Source: Agapanthus africanus
Lineage: Eukaryota > Streptophyta > Magnoliopsida > Asparagales > Amaryllidaceae
Length of the DNA stretch: 64,000 nucleotides
Assembly (NCBI GenBank): GCA_030015575.1
Contig: CM057346.1
Coordinates: 564,206,315-564,270,314 of the forward strand
Direction: 5' to 3'
This document shows, piece after piece, positions 33,009 through 44,547 of the stretch. The position numbers and the translations under genes are program-made. Position 1 is the stretch's first letter. Every line of letters begins with the position of its first letter. Under the pieces are notes generated by a model that saw only the letters and a list, made by a program, of their open reading frames with translations, did not search any database and had not been told where the DNA came from.

Positions 33009-35699
33009 AAATCCCATCAGCCACATTATTTTTATTTTGATTACTTTTAATCTTTTTAGAAGCCCAAGAGTCTACACGTGTATAACCTGTAAACCCAAAG
33101 GTCACACTAAAAACAAACGAGTCCAGGAGGTAGACCTAACGACAATGAACACGTGGCGTCGGAGGGGGGCCAGACTTGGCTTGAATCGGCCGGCGACTCG
33201 GCCGATTCATCTCAAAATCCGAGTTGGCCTTCATGAAATCTGTCACTCTTGGCCTCCTTATAACCCCTGTATGGTTTAAATCCCCTGCACATTAACAGAG
33301 CCAATTAAAACCCAATTTAAATCTTTTTAATGCATATTTTTAATGCATTTTTTTTATTAAACCCTAACCCTAAAATTCTCCTATAAATACCCACACTCTT
33401 TTACACCTCCTCACTCTGAATTCTATACAAAAACTCTCAAGAAAATTCTAAGTTCAATAGTGTACAAGTGGAGTTAGCGAAGGGCGAAACTCCGACGAAC
33501 TTCCGACGACGACCGTAGGAGCTCCCGGCGACGAAATGACGTATCGGCACCTCCTAACACTCTCCCTTCCTCTTCTCTAATCTAAAATCTAGTAAGTCCC
33601 TATTTCTTTTCTCTTCTATATTCTAAACAATATTCAAAACTAAAACCCGACGGAAGCGGAGTTAATCCGACTTCCGATTCGGTTTTCTTTAAAAAGTTCC
33701 AATTTTCTTAAATACAACAATACCAAACTTGCACATCATGACCATTAAACATTAACAAAATATATTGAACAAGTTTCATAGCAAAAGAATTCATATTGTA
33801 ATTTTTATCGCACTTTTTCAGAAAAATACCATTTAGTTTAGTTTTGACATAAATCATTATAATTCCTTGCTATACCTTTAGATAGTTCACGAGGTAATGA
33901 CCTACCTCCTCACAACACTCATATGTAACATAGCACGATGATATTTGGGAACATAGTTTTGGGAAAATACGGTTTTACACAAAACTAGCTCAAACTTATA
34001 AAAACCTTTTTCTACAAGATTATGTATTTTAAATAAATCTTTGCAAAGCGCCGCTACAACCCATTTGGGGAACCCGTTCGGGATGGTGCGGATTATCGCA
34101 CATCCTCGAACTTAGTAGTGCGAGATGCAGAACTCCGCAATGAGCATACGGTCTCGAAAGATTTAAAAATACAAATATCTTAAGAAAATGAGTTTTATAG
34201 AAAAATAATAAATTAAATTATTTTATAAATATATATATGTAGCATCAAAATATATATTTTTGATATAGCATAAATATTCCAACTTTTCTAAATAAAAAAG
34301 AATCACTTTACATGAAAATACCATGCAATTCCATATAAGTTCAATACTTTACAATTAAATACCATATATTATGAAAAATAGATTTATTCACTAAAAATGT
34401 CACAATGATAAAATATACATCAATGAAAACTCTAAAGACGATAATAAAATACTTGAGGTGTATTTTGAAAATTATACAAAATTATTTTTACATAAAACCT
34501 CCTCAAGTTTTATAAATTACAATAAGGACCTTAGTAAATATAGGTTTAAGCGGGACCAGTCTCTTGAGCCTCAGGGAGCCGGAGATATGGGTGCTTGCCT
34601 ATTTAAGGTAGACAACTTAATAAACGGTGTTATCAACACGGTAATCGTCTTTGGAAAAGACACAAATCCTGTCGTCCATGTGCAGCGGTTACCGATAACA
34701 CCAAAACCTAATTCAGGATTCAACTTCTTTTCTAATTGTCTGACTCAGACCGAGTCTCAATATAATCAATCTGACTTGAATGATATTCAAGTATAAAACT
34801 ATATTACAATATGAATCCATATAATCAATCTGTTCAATATATTCAATCTATATTGACTAAACCGAATCATGGATATACATCCATCTATATGATTCTCCAG
34901 TTACATCCATTTACTGATATCATGGTTTCGGTAAGTCATCCATCTATACAATCTATAATACAAGACATTATAATTTACCATACAATACAAACAATACAAT
35001 CAAGATGTCACGGGGTTTAAGGGGTAGATTGGTACGGAAGGTGTTAAAGGTGGCACGGGGTGGTCACTTAAGACGTAATTACATCCATGCCGTTGTTCCG
35101 TGGTATTATCTACGGAGCCTTGTACTCTTGATTCCGTCCACCTTAGTCTCTGGTCTACCGAGACTCCTCTCGTATACACTGGCCTCTTCTGTACCAAGCT
35201 ACAAACAACAACGTTAACACTAAATACAACATTATAACAATATAATACAACTTTAAAAGCTAAACACACACTCTCTCTCTCTGTCTATTCTACTTCTCCC
35301 TTATCTTTGGGACATACTGAGCGATTGTTCGCCGACGACATTCCCTCTCTTTCTTCTTTGGAATGTTGTCAGGTATTTCAGAACTTCAGGAGATCGAGCC
35401 CACCAGCGAGGATTTGGATCTGCTAGCCTTCGACCCAGAGCTCTAGATACTTGTACATTTCATTTCAGTACTTTCCATTTCTGTTATGCCACTTTTTAGG
35501 CATTACTTTTCATTCCATGTATTTTCTTTTCCATGTACTGTAAAAGAATGTTAATAAATAAAGTTGTTGTTCATTACATTTGTCTCTTGTGTATATTTCT
35601 TTTATATTGCTTAGTTACGCTTAGCTTATTTACTTCTGAGTAAATACGTAGCGGCCTCGTCGCGTCCTCTGCCTGTATACTGGGAAGCGGGGCGTGACA
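33009..35699 (+). repeat. 3' LTR of the gag-only element, second part
   Basis: Continues the LTR interrupted at 22844. The first five bases AAATC are the duplicated target, and the LTR ends GGGGCGTGACA at 35699. It aligns with 16288-18974, including the 112- and 70-codon frames and the FDPEL-stop frame. Without the copia element and one target copy the LTR is about 2,853 bp, against 2,849 bp for the 5' LTR. Confidence 0.9.
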
Positions 35700-36473
35700 G
35701 TTTGGAAGGGACTTACTGTCTAGAAAGCTCAAAGGAAGGGTTAGGAATCAAGGATGATGGTCGTAGCATCGCGGGAGCTCCGGAATTTTCTTCGATCTTC
35801 GCCGGAAGTTACTTGCTCGCTAACTCCACTTGTACTTCACTTGCCCTAGGAATTTTTTAGAGAGTTTTGGCTAGAATTTTCAGAATGGTGCTGAGCCAAT
35901 GTAGGGGATGATATTTATAGTGGAGAATTAGGATTTGGGAAATAAAATTGTGGATTAAATAGCATTAAAATTGTGATAAATTGTGAATTGAAAGGTCTCT
36001 GTTTGATTGCAGGGAAATCAAACAGTGTAGAGGAGTTAGGGGTAGGTGAAGAGACAAGTGTTCAAAGCCCGGGCCTCATTGGGCTTCATCCGACCGTCGC
36101 GCCGGTTTTTGAGCCAAATTAGTCGGTCGATCTCGAGGCAATTGCCTCGAGATTCGTGCCATTTGAATAACCCTCTGTTTAAACCATTTTCCACTTGTTT
36201 GATATTTCTGAACTTTTCATTTCCCTATGTATTGCACGTGCAATCTTTTAGGCTTCCAAAAAGTTAAAAAGAAAAATCAGAAAAATAATTGGGTCTGACG
36301 GGAATCGAACACAAGGGCTACGTCATAGCAGTGCAGGGGCTTTACCAGTGAGCTACAAGTTGCTTCTTGCTTTTATTTAATAAAAGTAACTTATAACTCC
36401 TACACATGCTGTAATACCCTTTTTCTGTACATTAAAACGGAAAATTCTGTACAGTGATTTCAGAGTCGTTACA
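35700..36473 (-). repeat. Truncated, reversed LTR related to the gag-only element
   Basis: On the minus strand it begins TGTAACGACTCTG (complement ending at 36473). It shows the same layout as 16126-16880: tRNA-like unit, TATAAATA (complement near 35909-35916) and CTAGACAGTAAGTCCC (near 35710-35725). It then stops abruptly at the GTGACA end of the plus-strand LTR. Only about 770 of some 2,850 bp remain. Element A's pol resumes beyond 36473, so this is the other side of the same rearranged insertion site. Confidence 0.75.
36300..36355 (-). other. tRNA-like A/B box unit in the reversed LTR
   Basis: On the minus strand TAGCTCACTGGT (complement 36344-36355) and GTGTTCGATTCCC (complement 36300-36312) are near-perfect Pol III A and B boxes 56 nt apart. 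Stems of a full tRNA are poorly formed, so this is a tRNA-derived relic or internal promoter, not a functional tRNA gene. Confidence 0.5.
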
Positions 36474-38292
36474 CATGGGACACTGGCTGGCGAGTCTCTG
36501 GCACTTCCCAGATCTTCTTAAAATACTGGGCCTGACAGATGGTCTTTTCGAATGGTACTCCCTGCTGATGAAGGAGTTCCTTTAAGCTCTTTGTATAGTA
36601 TCTTGGCATGGGGATCGGTTGCAGCCTATCAAGATTCAGCTCGAGTCCGTGCCAAATTTCTCTGTCCGCCTTGGTTCCTTTTGATTTATAAAAGATAATC
36701 GCTTTTTCTCTTTTACGTCTGGGAGGCACGTGAAAGTTTACTAACTCTTGCAAATTGTGGGTGCTGAGTACATCAAGCTCCTTATGATGATGCGGTGGAA
36801 CCATTGTAATATGTAGGGCTCGGTCGGCTTTATCGGAGAAATTCACCCACGGATGAATGGAGAAAACCGTATTAGTTTCTTCCTCTGAGTCGCTCCCGAA
36901 GATCGGGATAAGAGACGACGAGCTTGGTTTATTAGCTTCCTTTAGAGGCTGGCCTGTGAGTACTATTTCGTCCTCTTCAGAGTCACTTTCAAAGATTGGG
37001 ATGATCGCCGCTTGAACTTGTTTGTCCTTGGGTTAGTCTCACTTCTCTGTATCTTTATAGTCCAATAGGAAGTACTTCGCGTCTTCATATTTCCGCACTT
37101 TGTTTACCGAGAACGGGTTGAGCTCCTCTGTGATAGTGTGCTCTTGGCCATCCTTAAAATACTTCATACACTGATGTTGTGTAAAAGGAATGACGCCTTA
37201 CCGATGTAACCAAGGTTTACTCGGTAACGCTTTGTAGCAGGTTTTGCCTTCAATGATGTGAAATTTGATGTCTGTGATGAGTTGTCCAAAGCGGAGTGTC
37301 AACACTATGGACCCTAACGTTCTTGAAGACAGTAAGTCAAATCCGGAGATGGGGATTTTCTCTCGGCTGAGATATCGTACATCCATGGACAGTTGTTTAA
37401 GCACCTTAACATTAAGGAGGTTGTTCGAAGAACCGTTGTCGACGAGAATTTTATTTATCCTCTGATCATCGCAGTACCCAACGATGTAGAGCGGCTGATT
37501 GTGCTCGAACGTCCCCAAGAGAAGATCTTCTTTGCTGAAATAGATGTCAGCCGTGTATACCTCCGCCATTTTATCCTCCATCTCTTTTTCGGCAAAGTGC
37601 GCTTGAAAAAGGTCTGGTTCATCGAGGGCTTTAATTAAAGACTCCCGCAGTCCCTTAGACAAGAGCAGAGTATCGTGTATGCTCAAGTGAGAGGGTAACT
37701 TCTTCAGGTGGGCTAACACATTGTAGTCCACCTTACTTTTCTTGGAGAGATCCTTGGCGGCTAGTTCTTTGGCCACCTCTTCATCAAGGGTGATCTCTTC
37801 GGGCATTTTCCTTTTACCCTTATCTTGATTCTTGGGAGCTTTATTTGCGGGCCCAAGGTTCTTCTCGGGGAGAATGTGGTTCCGCAAACGAATGTTGCCG
37901 CAATCCCCGGCCTTCTCTTCGTCTCCTGATGAGAAGCTTATATAGGGGAGATCTATGGGTGGTTCATCTTCTGAATCGCTTCTGAAAGTCGGCACTGTCG
38001 AACCTCCTTCTGTCATCTGAGCCTTTGTTATATAACAACTCTCAGTGATCGTCCTTGCTTGATCGTTCGCCTTGGGACAATCATGTTGGGGCAGGTGAGC
38101 CTTGGCCATCTGCTTCTCTCTTTTAAGATATCTGTTATGGAGAAAATATTTTCTCCACCATTTCCCAAACGCCTTACATTCGTCAATGGGATGGCAGACC
38201 CTCCAGTGATAGAGGCAATATTTTGTATGCTCTTCTCCACCTTCGAAGTCCACAACCCCAGAGGTACACATCTTTAAGGGCGGCAACTTCAT
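36474..38292 (-). pseudogene. Element A: retroviral-type protease and following linker
   Basis: Read from 38292. A 364-codon frame holds a Cys/His motif region (EHTKYCLYHWRVCHPIDECK), an acidic and Lys-rich linker, and an aspartic protease core. The active-site stretch is ILVDNGSSNNLL (near 37430-37400), with DNG in place of the usual DTG or DSG. It is followed by the hydrophobic strand LGSIVLTLRFGQL and a stop at 37198. A second frame (36846-36469) continues the polyprotein and contains PRYYTKSLKELLHQQ. It should lead into RT but meets the reversed LTR at 36473. A Tat-like origin is inferred from order and motifs. Confidence 0.72.
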
Positions 38293-40876
38293 CCCTTCAG
38301 ATAAGGCCTTAGCGAAATGTTTCTCAGTCTTGCCTTTCTTCAGCAGAATCTTCTACTTCGACTGTATATTCGGATTTGGTTGGGGAGCTACATAACTCGC
38401 CTTTCCACAGCTTTCCTTTCTAGACGTTGTTGTCTGGCTTTCTCATAGATAGCCGGCTCATGCCTTTGATTTTCCCGGTCTCTTTGAAAGGCTTCCCTTA
38501 GGAGATTCTCAACCGGGTCTTCTTATGGCGAACCCGGAGCTTCATGCATCGATTCTGCCCCTGCTCGTCTGAATCGCTTTCGGACGCAGGCGGAGCCTCA
38601 TCATCATAGACGGAAGAGTGAGAGACCATGTAATAACTTTCCATACAGCCTTTTGTTTCTCCATCTGAGTCATCATCATCATCCACTCTACTGTTTTCAA
38701 GGATGTGTTTGATAAACTCTTCAAGTGTGACAGGCGAGCGCGTTTTCTGATTGTATTATTCTAGCGCGTCAATATATTTTTGGATGTCAGTACGGTCGTC
38801 GACATACTCAGCTGGCTGTACAGACTTCTTCACCTTCTTCTTATTTTTCTTTTTAGAAGACCTTTTGACTTCGGGGTTTTTCCCTTTATCAATAGCTTTC
38901 AGTGTAGGATGCAGTTTCAACATCCCTGGTATGATCTCCGGCTTAAGCGGACTTTTCCACCTAATCGTAGGGCATGCTTGGAGATCCTTTAACATTCTCT
39001 TTGTTTTGAGAAACAACATTACCTCCCATGGGGTTTCTTCAACGAGTGAGCAGGATGCCCCCTGCGTGTTGGTCCCTTTAGAGACATGTTTCTAAGGAGG
39101 GTCCACCTTCCATTTATCAGAGAGCATGAACTTTCCGTATTTATACCGGTCCTCGACCCAGTTCTTGAAGATGTAGCAGTCTTCGATCGGATGACTGATC
39201 ACCCGATGATATGGGCAATAAGTCGGGCTGTTGATTTCATTGGGTTGGACCTATCGTCGTGACTCGGGAAAACTTAGAAAGCCGCTCTTCATTGCAAGGT
39301 CGAATAATTTCCTCGTTTTGTCATAAGGGAAGGAATATTCCCATCCCATTCTTTCTTCAAGAACGGGTCCCATACGGTTGTTATTTTGATGATCAGTCGT
39401 CTTAGAACCATTCGGCTGCTGTTGCGTGTTAGCAACAAACGTTGCCTTACCCTTGCCCCTGAAGTTTCGTGAGTCTCCATTGGAAAAGGGAGGTTCCCGT
39501 TTCATCACATCCAGCTGAGCCAACTTGTCGATGAGCTCTTGAAAAGTTGCTGGGCTGAAGCGCCAAGTATGGAAATACTTGCGACTTTTTGTCGAGAGTG
39601 CTTACGAACATACTTATAGCCAGAGCTTCAGCGATCCTTTATTACATTTGGACCAAAAGTTCCTCTATCTCATTGCGTATTGGACCCATGTCTCATTTGA
39701 TCTGGCCCTCTCATTAACCAAGGCAATCACCATAATGCACTCGCTTGCACTAGCGAATCTCTGGCAGAAGAGGAGTTTCATCTCGTTAAAGGTTTTGATC
39801 GAGTCATTAGGAATCTCCGAGTCTATTAGAATACTACGTCCGCTAGAATACTAACGAACTATCGCATGAGCAGTATATCATTACTCCCAGTATTGTTGCA
39901 CTTGGACCAGAATTGGGTGATGTGCTGCTTCGAGTTCCTGGTTCCTTTATATTCGGGAAATGTCGGGATTGTATATCCCGGCGGTACTGAATTTGATCGT
40001 AACATACCGGGTAAGGTCGGCCAGTCCTTGTCAACTTACTGGCGGCTTCGCTGGCTAGGTGACCCTTGAACTGCTGGGCGAAGTATTCGTCCAGCTGGGA
40101 CTTGGAGATTACTTCCTCCTTTGCCGTTGATGAGGCTTAGAGGGGATTGGTGGTCTCTCCTTTTTTTCGACGACGACCACCGGCGACTCATCTGCTGGTG
40201 GTTCGGGGTGAGCCATCATCCCAATCATACTCTGGAACAAATGGGTCATCTTGTCCATTCGGGCTTCCATTTCAACAACTTTTTCGTCCTTCTTGTAAAG
40301 CATGCGTTTTAGGTAGTCCGTATCAGACTCTTGTTCCGCTCTTTTCTCAGAAGAGCCGTCCAGATTTGCAACCGAGGGAAGACTCACAATCTCCACCGCC
40401 TGAGCTATCAATTCCTGAAACTTCTGTGGATCTTTGGTTACAGACCGCGTGATAGGTCTGTGGGAGACGGAAGCCTTGCTTTCATCCTTGGAGTTCACCA
40501 TACAGACGGTGTAAACTACCAAGCCTCCAGATTTGGAGCGTTTGTTGTGTTGACCCTCGGAGTTTGCCTTGGGTCTTTGCATCTTATCCGACCTCCCTCT
40601 TTTGTGAGAGGACGGTTTCGGAGAAACTATCATAGCAAGAGCCTCCTTCGGTTGACGGGAAGAGCATTTATCATGACTCCTCAGCTTCTTGGATCGGGGA
40701 AAGTAATACTTATTGATTACTAACCCCTGCACTCCCGTCTAGACCTTGTGGATGGTCAAGGAAAGACTTTTCGCCGATCGAACCAATTTTTGCCCATCAT
40801 TCCTCTCGACGGAAGGTGGAGTCTTCTTAAATATAGGACTTGGAAAGTTGCGCTTCACCATGTTCAGCGCCTCAAA
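38293..40876 (-). pseudogene. Element A: gag capsid and C-terminal part
   Basis: Fragments in several frames. 40732-40109 is Arg/Lys-rich, ending ERPPIPSKPHQRQRRK, with a coiled-coil-like EKVVEMEARMDKMTHLFQ. The capsid region lies at about 40100-39530. 39523-39251 has FRGKGKATFVANTQQQP, and 39019-38756 is a Lys-rich tail. The same order and phrases (GKGKATFVANTQQQP, GASCS) appear in element B at 62228-63952, which confirms gag. Stops and frameshifts are frequent. 40876 is the edge of the solo-LTR insertion. Confidence 0.75.
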
Positions 40877-41472
40877 GCTGTTGTCACACCCCGCTTCCCA
40901 AAATATGTAAACATGACATATGACAAAGCCAACCATGTTACCTGTGGTTAGGAATCATCCCTCCACAATCACATTACGGCTATCAATCAGATATCAAGAA
41001 CAGTAAAATATAATCTAGCTAACACATGCCCATCTGCCACAGTAAATAAAATCAAGAAATGCATATAGCGGAAACGAATCAAGATCCAATAAACAATAGC
41101 ATCTGAATCACGTCCCAATATGGGCTCACATCAATATAAATAAACTACGGAAATAAATAAAATAAGAGTCTCTAAACTAAATAGCTAGCTCCTCATTGCC
41201 CGGCTTGATTGCTAAAGTACTCATGATAAACCCAGACGTTAGTGCATCATAATATCAAAATAATAGCGATAACCAGGATATAATGCTATGATTAAACATG
41301 AATATAAATAATAAACACAAATATAAATAGTGAGCTATATGTATGTGATGTGTATCCTAAAGACTGTGCTTCTAGGTTATCTATTCTACAAGTCTTTGAA
41401 ATCAATTAATGTAATCATCGTCGTAACTCGACAGTATATATCCTGTTCAAACCCCCATGGGACTACGACACA

Positions 41473-41625
41473 ATGATTATTCCGTCACGCCCGGAATCAC
41501 GGCAAACAATGATTTATTCCGTCACGCCCGGAATCACGGCAAACAATGATTATTCTGTCATGCCTGGAATCACGGCAAACAATAAATAATGATTATTCTG
41601 TAACGTCCGAAATTACGGCAAACAA
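41473..41625. repeat. Tandem repeat of about 37 bp
   Basis: Four units containing AACAATGATTATTCCGTCAC and GCCCGGAATCACGGCAAA, the third and fourth diverged. They lie inside the solo LTR. Confidence 0.8.
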
Positions 41626-42840
41626 TAATAATATCCTCTTGAGTTACGTTTCGGTTACATTCTTGATTTCCCCTTTTCCCTCAGGGTTCTGTGTTCAAGT
41701 CAGGTATTGACGATATAAATCTAATGCCAACACAGGATCAAGCAGGTACAGGTCTTGTTTTTACAGAAAATAAGTTACGTCCATCAGGACAACAATCAGG
41801 ATTGTTGGCATTAGTAATAAGATCCAAGTAACAAGTCTGGTAATGTGTCGTGAACATGCCATATACTGTATATTAACCAAAATAGATACCATTGTAAAAC
41901 TGTAATCAATATCGAAACACAATTATTGCCAGGATACATATGTATCTATCTGTAATAACCGTTATACATCCATTACCATATATGATGCAATCTAGGTAAC
42001 ATATTGAACTGATATAGTAGTATGATAATATCGTGATATTCCGGCATACAACTAGATAAACTATTATCAGTACGGATACAGACGGATGCTATAAAACTGT
42101 AAATTGGTAATTTCTGCTGAATAGTAAAATACATGCACTATAATTTATCAAATAGATATTGATATAATAATATAGCATGTTGCAAGTTTAGAACTTGCCT
42201 GATCGGATCTCACGTCGAGATACGGATGTTCCGAACGACGGCGACGTCCAAATCATGACGTAAATACAACCTTGCCCACAAATGACTGTGTAACATTCTG
42301 GGGTAGCCGCTGATGCTCTTTTGAGTTCTTAGAGGCTGATGTTCAGGGTCGGAAGCGGTGTGCGCAACTCCGGCGAGACGATTGGGGATCAAGAAAAGAA
42401 AAGAAAGAAGAAGAAGAAGTTGATGTTGCTGGCGACGAGGTGACGGTGACGAGGGGAAGTCGGCGGCGGCGAGGTGGGTGTGGCCGTGAGTTTTGCGTGC
42501 TCGGGGATGTGCAGAGGCGGGAGATGAGATGTGGTGGTGGTCTGGGGTTGTCGGCGAGGAGGGAAGGTGATGAAGGTGGTGGTGGTGGTCTGTTCAGGCG
42601 ACGAGGGGTTGCCGATGAGGAGGGGGTGTTGGGTTCTTGGGTCGGGGAAGGTCGGGTTAGGAGCTCAGGTCATCGGGGAAAGGAGGAGGAGGTGGAGGTG
42701 TGATAGAGGTAAGGCAGGGAAGAGGACGACAAGGATGAGAGGGCGGCGACGGCGAGGGATGAAGGTATGGGTTAGGGTTCGCAGCGGGAAGAAGAAGAAC
42801 GAGGGAAAGAGAGAGTAGGCGTTTGGGTTTTTAATAATAG

Positions 42841-42846
<6 letters not shown>

Positions 42847-42932
<86 letters not shown>
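42847..42932. repeat. TA dinucleotide microsatellite
   Basis: About 43 uninterrupted TA units, followed by an AG-rich stretch. It lies in the solo LTR; length is likely to vary between individuals and may be misassembled. Confidence 0.95.
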
Positions 42933-42937
<5 letters not shown>

Positions 42938-43608
42938 GAGAGAGGCGAGAGAAAGAGATATAGATACGAGAGATTTTAGTTTTTTTAAAAAATAAATTAA
43001 TATATTATATATATTTAACAGTTATATATATATTAGTTATATAAAATATTATATATATATGGGATTTTACAGATAATACCATATTATTCCGAATATTACC
43101 AGCACCCCTTCAAAAATCTAGTTTTTCAATATGGAGAATATACATAAAAGTTTAAACTATAATGTGATATTCAGTAAATAAAAACATATACCTCCAAATA
43201 TGGATCTACGTAAATATACGTAGCGATAAAAAACGAGTCTGTTTAACAATTAGGACATGAATCATGATATATGGACGCAACCATATGATATGGGGTACTA
43301 TGACATGCAAGACTAGATAAGGAAATATATTATTTGGTTTTATACTGTATTTTAAAAAGATATTTAGATTCTAAAATATATTATATATGTATATAAAATC
43401 TAGATTTGCATGGATACTCTGTATTAGCAAATATTTGATGTAATCTTGAATCATGGTAGGTTTCAACCATGCGGGTCTTGTCGGATAATAACCACAGCTA
43501 CTAATTGCACTATCCGCAACCCAAAGCAACAATGATCAAGAATTTTACCTCAAGATTTGAAATACCCCAAATAAATATAGTATAACAGTGCTACGGTATT
43601 ACAGCTGT

Positions 43609-44396
43609 TCCTGGTTGGAACAACAGCTTGCACCATTGGAGCTGGCGGGGTTAGCCCGGATGGTAGATTGCCTCCAGCTTGCCTCACTTGGCGCCAGTAT
43701 CAACGTCGAGCGTTTCTTGATGTTTAAGTTTCTTCAGTTTCCGGGGCTTCATGGATTTGTCCCCTGCATAGCATCTGGGCCAAAGCATCCTTCCCCCTGT
43801 GTTCCTTCGAAGCTGGGACATCTTTCTTCCTGCGTGGCTTTGAAATTGGAGTATGGCCCAGTCGGTGAAAAACTAATGTCCTTGCCTAGACCAAAGTATG
43901 AGCATAGGGTGCCAGCCTAGTGAATATGGACTGGCGTGGAGATGAAGCACCCTTTGGGGCAGCAAGGGATGCAGATGTCAGCCTCTTAGTGACCATCCTA
44001 TTTGGAACGGCCGGGACGGTTGGAGAATCCGGAGCAGCAAGGCTCAGCCTCTTGAAGCTGATTTCTTCGGGATCATAGGCTTCTTGGAGTGGGCCACAGA
44101 GTTGGGCTTCAACCTTTGAAAAACCGATCCTTCATATTTAGCAGGCTTATCATCTAGCATGCCGTGGTAGTTGTCAGCCTATTGAAAACTGACTTCTTGG
44201 GCGTCTCCTCCTTTGGGGCTGGAAATCCATGAGAAGGAGGTGGAAGTATGGACCCAAAGAAGAGCACATCAAGTTGTTGTGCCACTTGGGCCATCGGTAT
44301 GCAGAGTACAGGGGCCATGGCTTTTCCTGACCAGGTTATTCCGGCCGAAATGGTGTTGGAGAAAGTGTTGCGTTTGTTGTTGTTGAATAATGTCAT
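43609..44396 (-). pseudogene. Element A: N-terminal gag region
   Basis: On the minus strand MTLFNNNKRNTFSNTISAG (from 44396) leads to KEETPKKSVFNRL, and further SVF-RL-like and KRL-type phrases follow in shifted frames down to 43609. Repeated SVFxRL phrases are typical of Tat-like gag N-termini. The sequence continues at 40876 after removal of the solo LTR. The stop at 44154 and frame changes make it non-functional. Confidence 0.55.
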
Positions 44397-44523
44397 TGGA
44401 TTTGCATAGGGAGGAGAACACCAGCTTTAGTATCTCGAAACCCAAGGGCGACCATAAACATAATATCACGCGATTGTTTTGTGAAGAACACGACACACAA
44501 AGTGTGGAGTAGAAAGAAGAAAA

Positions 44524-44542
44524 GGTCCCATCGGGCGTGCCA
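44524..44542 (-). other. Primer binding site of element A
   Basis: The complement reads TGGCACGCCCGATGGGACC, five bases inside the LTR end ACA at 44548. This form of site is common in plant Ty3/gypsy elements. I do not assign the tRNA. Confidence 0.6.
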
Positions 44543-44547
44543 GAATC

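Larger units (their letters stand above)
16126..35699 (+). mobile_element. Gag-only gypsy-like element (TR-GAG type), invaded by two copia insertions
   Basis: Two LTRs of about 2.85 kb (16126-18974; 22678-35699 after removing the copia element) flank an internal region that holds only a gag reading frame and a polypurine tract. Terminal TGTAAC and GGGGCGTGACA, and the polypurine context (TTCGAGGACGAAATTTTTT, then AAGGAGGGTAGAA), are those of chromovirus-related Ty3/gypsy elements. No protease, RT, RNase H or integrase is present, even with the solo LTR at 20194-22312 removed. This matches the non-autonomous TR-GAG class. The flanks (CCATA left, GTTTG right) do not match, and the right end abuts a reversed fragment of a related LTR, so the insertion site was rearranged. 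Confidence 0.8.
40882..43603 (-). repeat. Solo LTR (chromovirus-type ends) in element A gag
   Basis: 2,722 bp on the minus strand from TGTAATACCGTAGCACTG (complement ending at 43603) to ...AAGCGGGGTGTGACA (complement starting at 40882). It is flanked by a perfect 5-bp duplication GCTGT (40877-40881 and 43604-43608). No internal sequence remains. It contains a 37-bp tandem repeat (41473-41625), a G-rich block (42425-42810) and a long TA microsatellite (42847-42932). The end resembles those at 16126-18974 and 56656-59669, but the body is different. Confidence 0.88.

Noticed and set aside
36300-36355. A functional tRNA gene
   Set aside because: A and B boxes are good but acceptor, D and T stems do not pair well, there is no T-run terminator where expected, and homologues sit at the same place in other LTRs.
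40121-40723. Plus-strand frames of 63-130 codons
   Set aside because: Antisense shadows of element A gag, which is supported by homology to element B gag.
42440-42818. Gly/Arg-rich frames
   Set aside because: G-rich block of a solo LTR, overlapping frames of low complexity.
43588-43920. 110-codon plus-strand frame
   Set aside because: It crosses the boundary of the solo LTR at 43603 and is antisense to the gag N-terminal region of element A.
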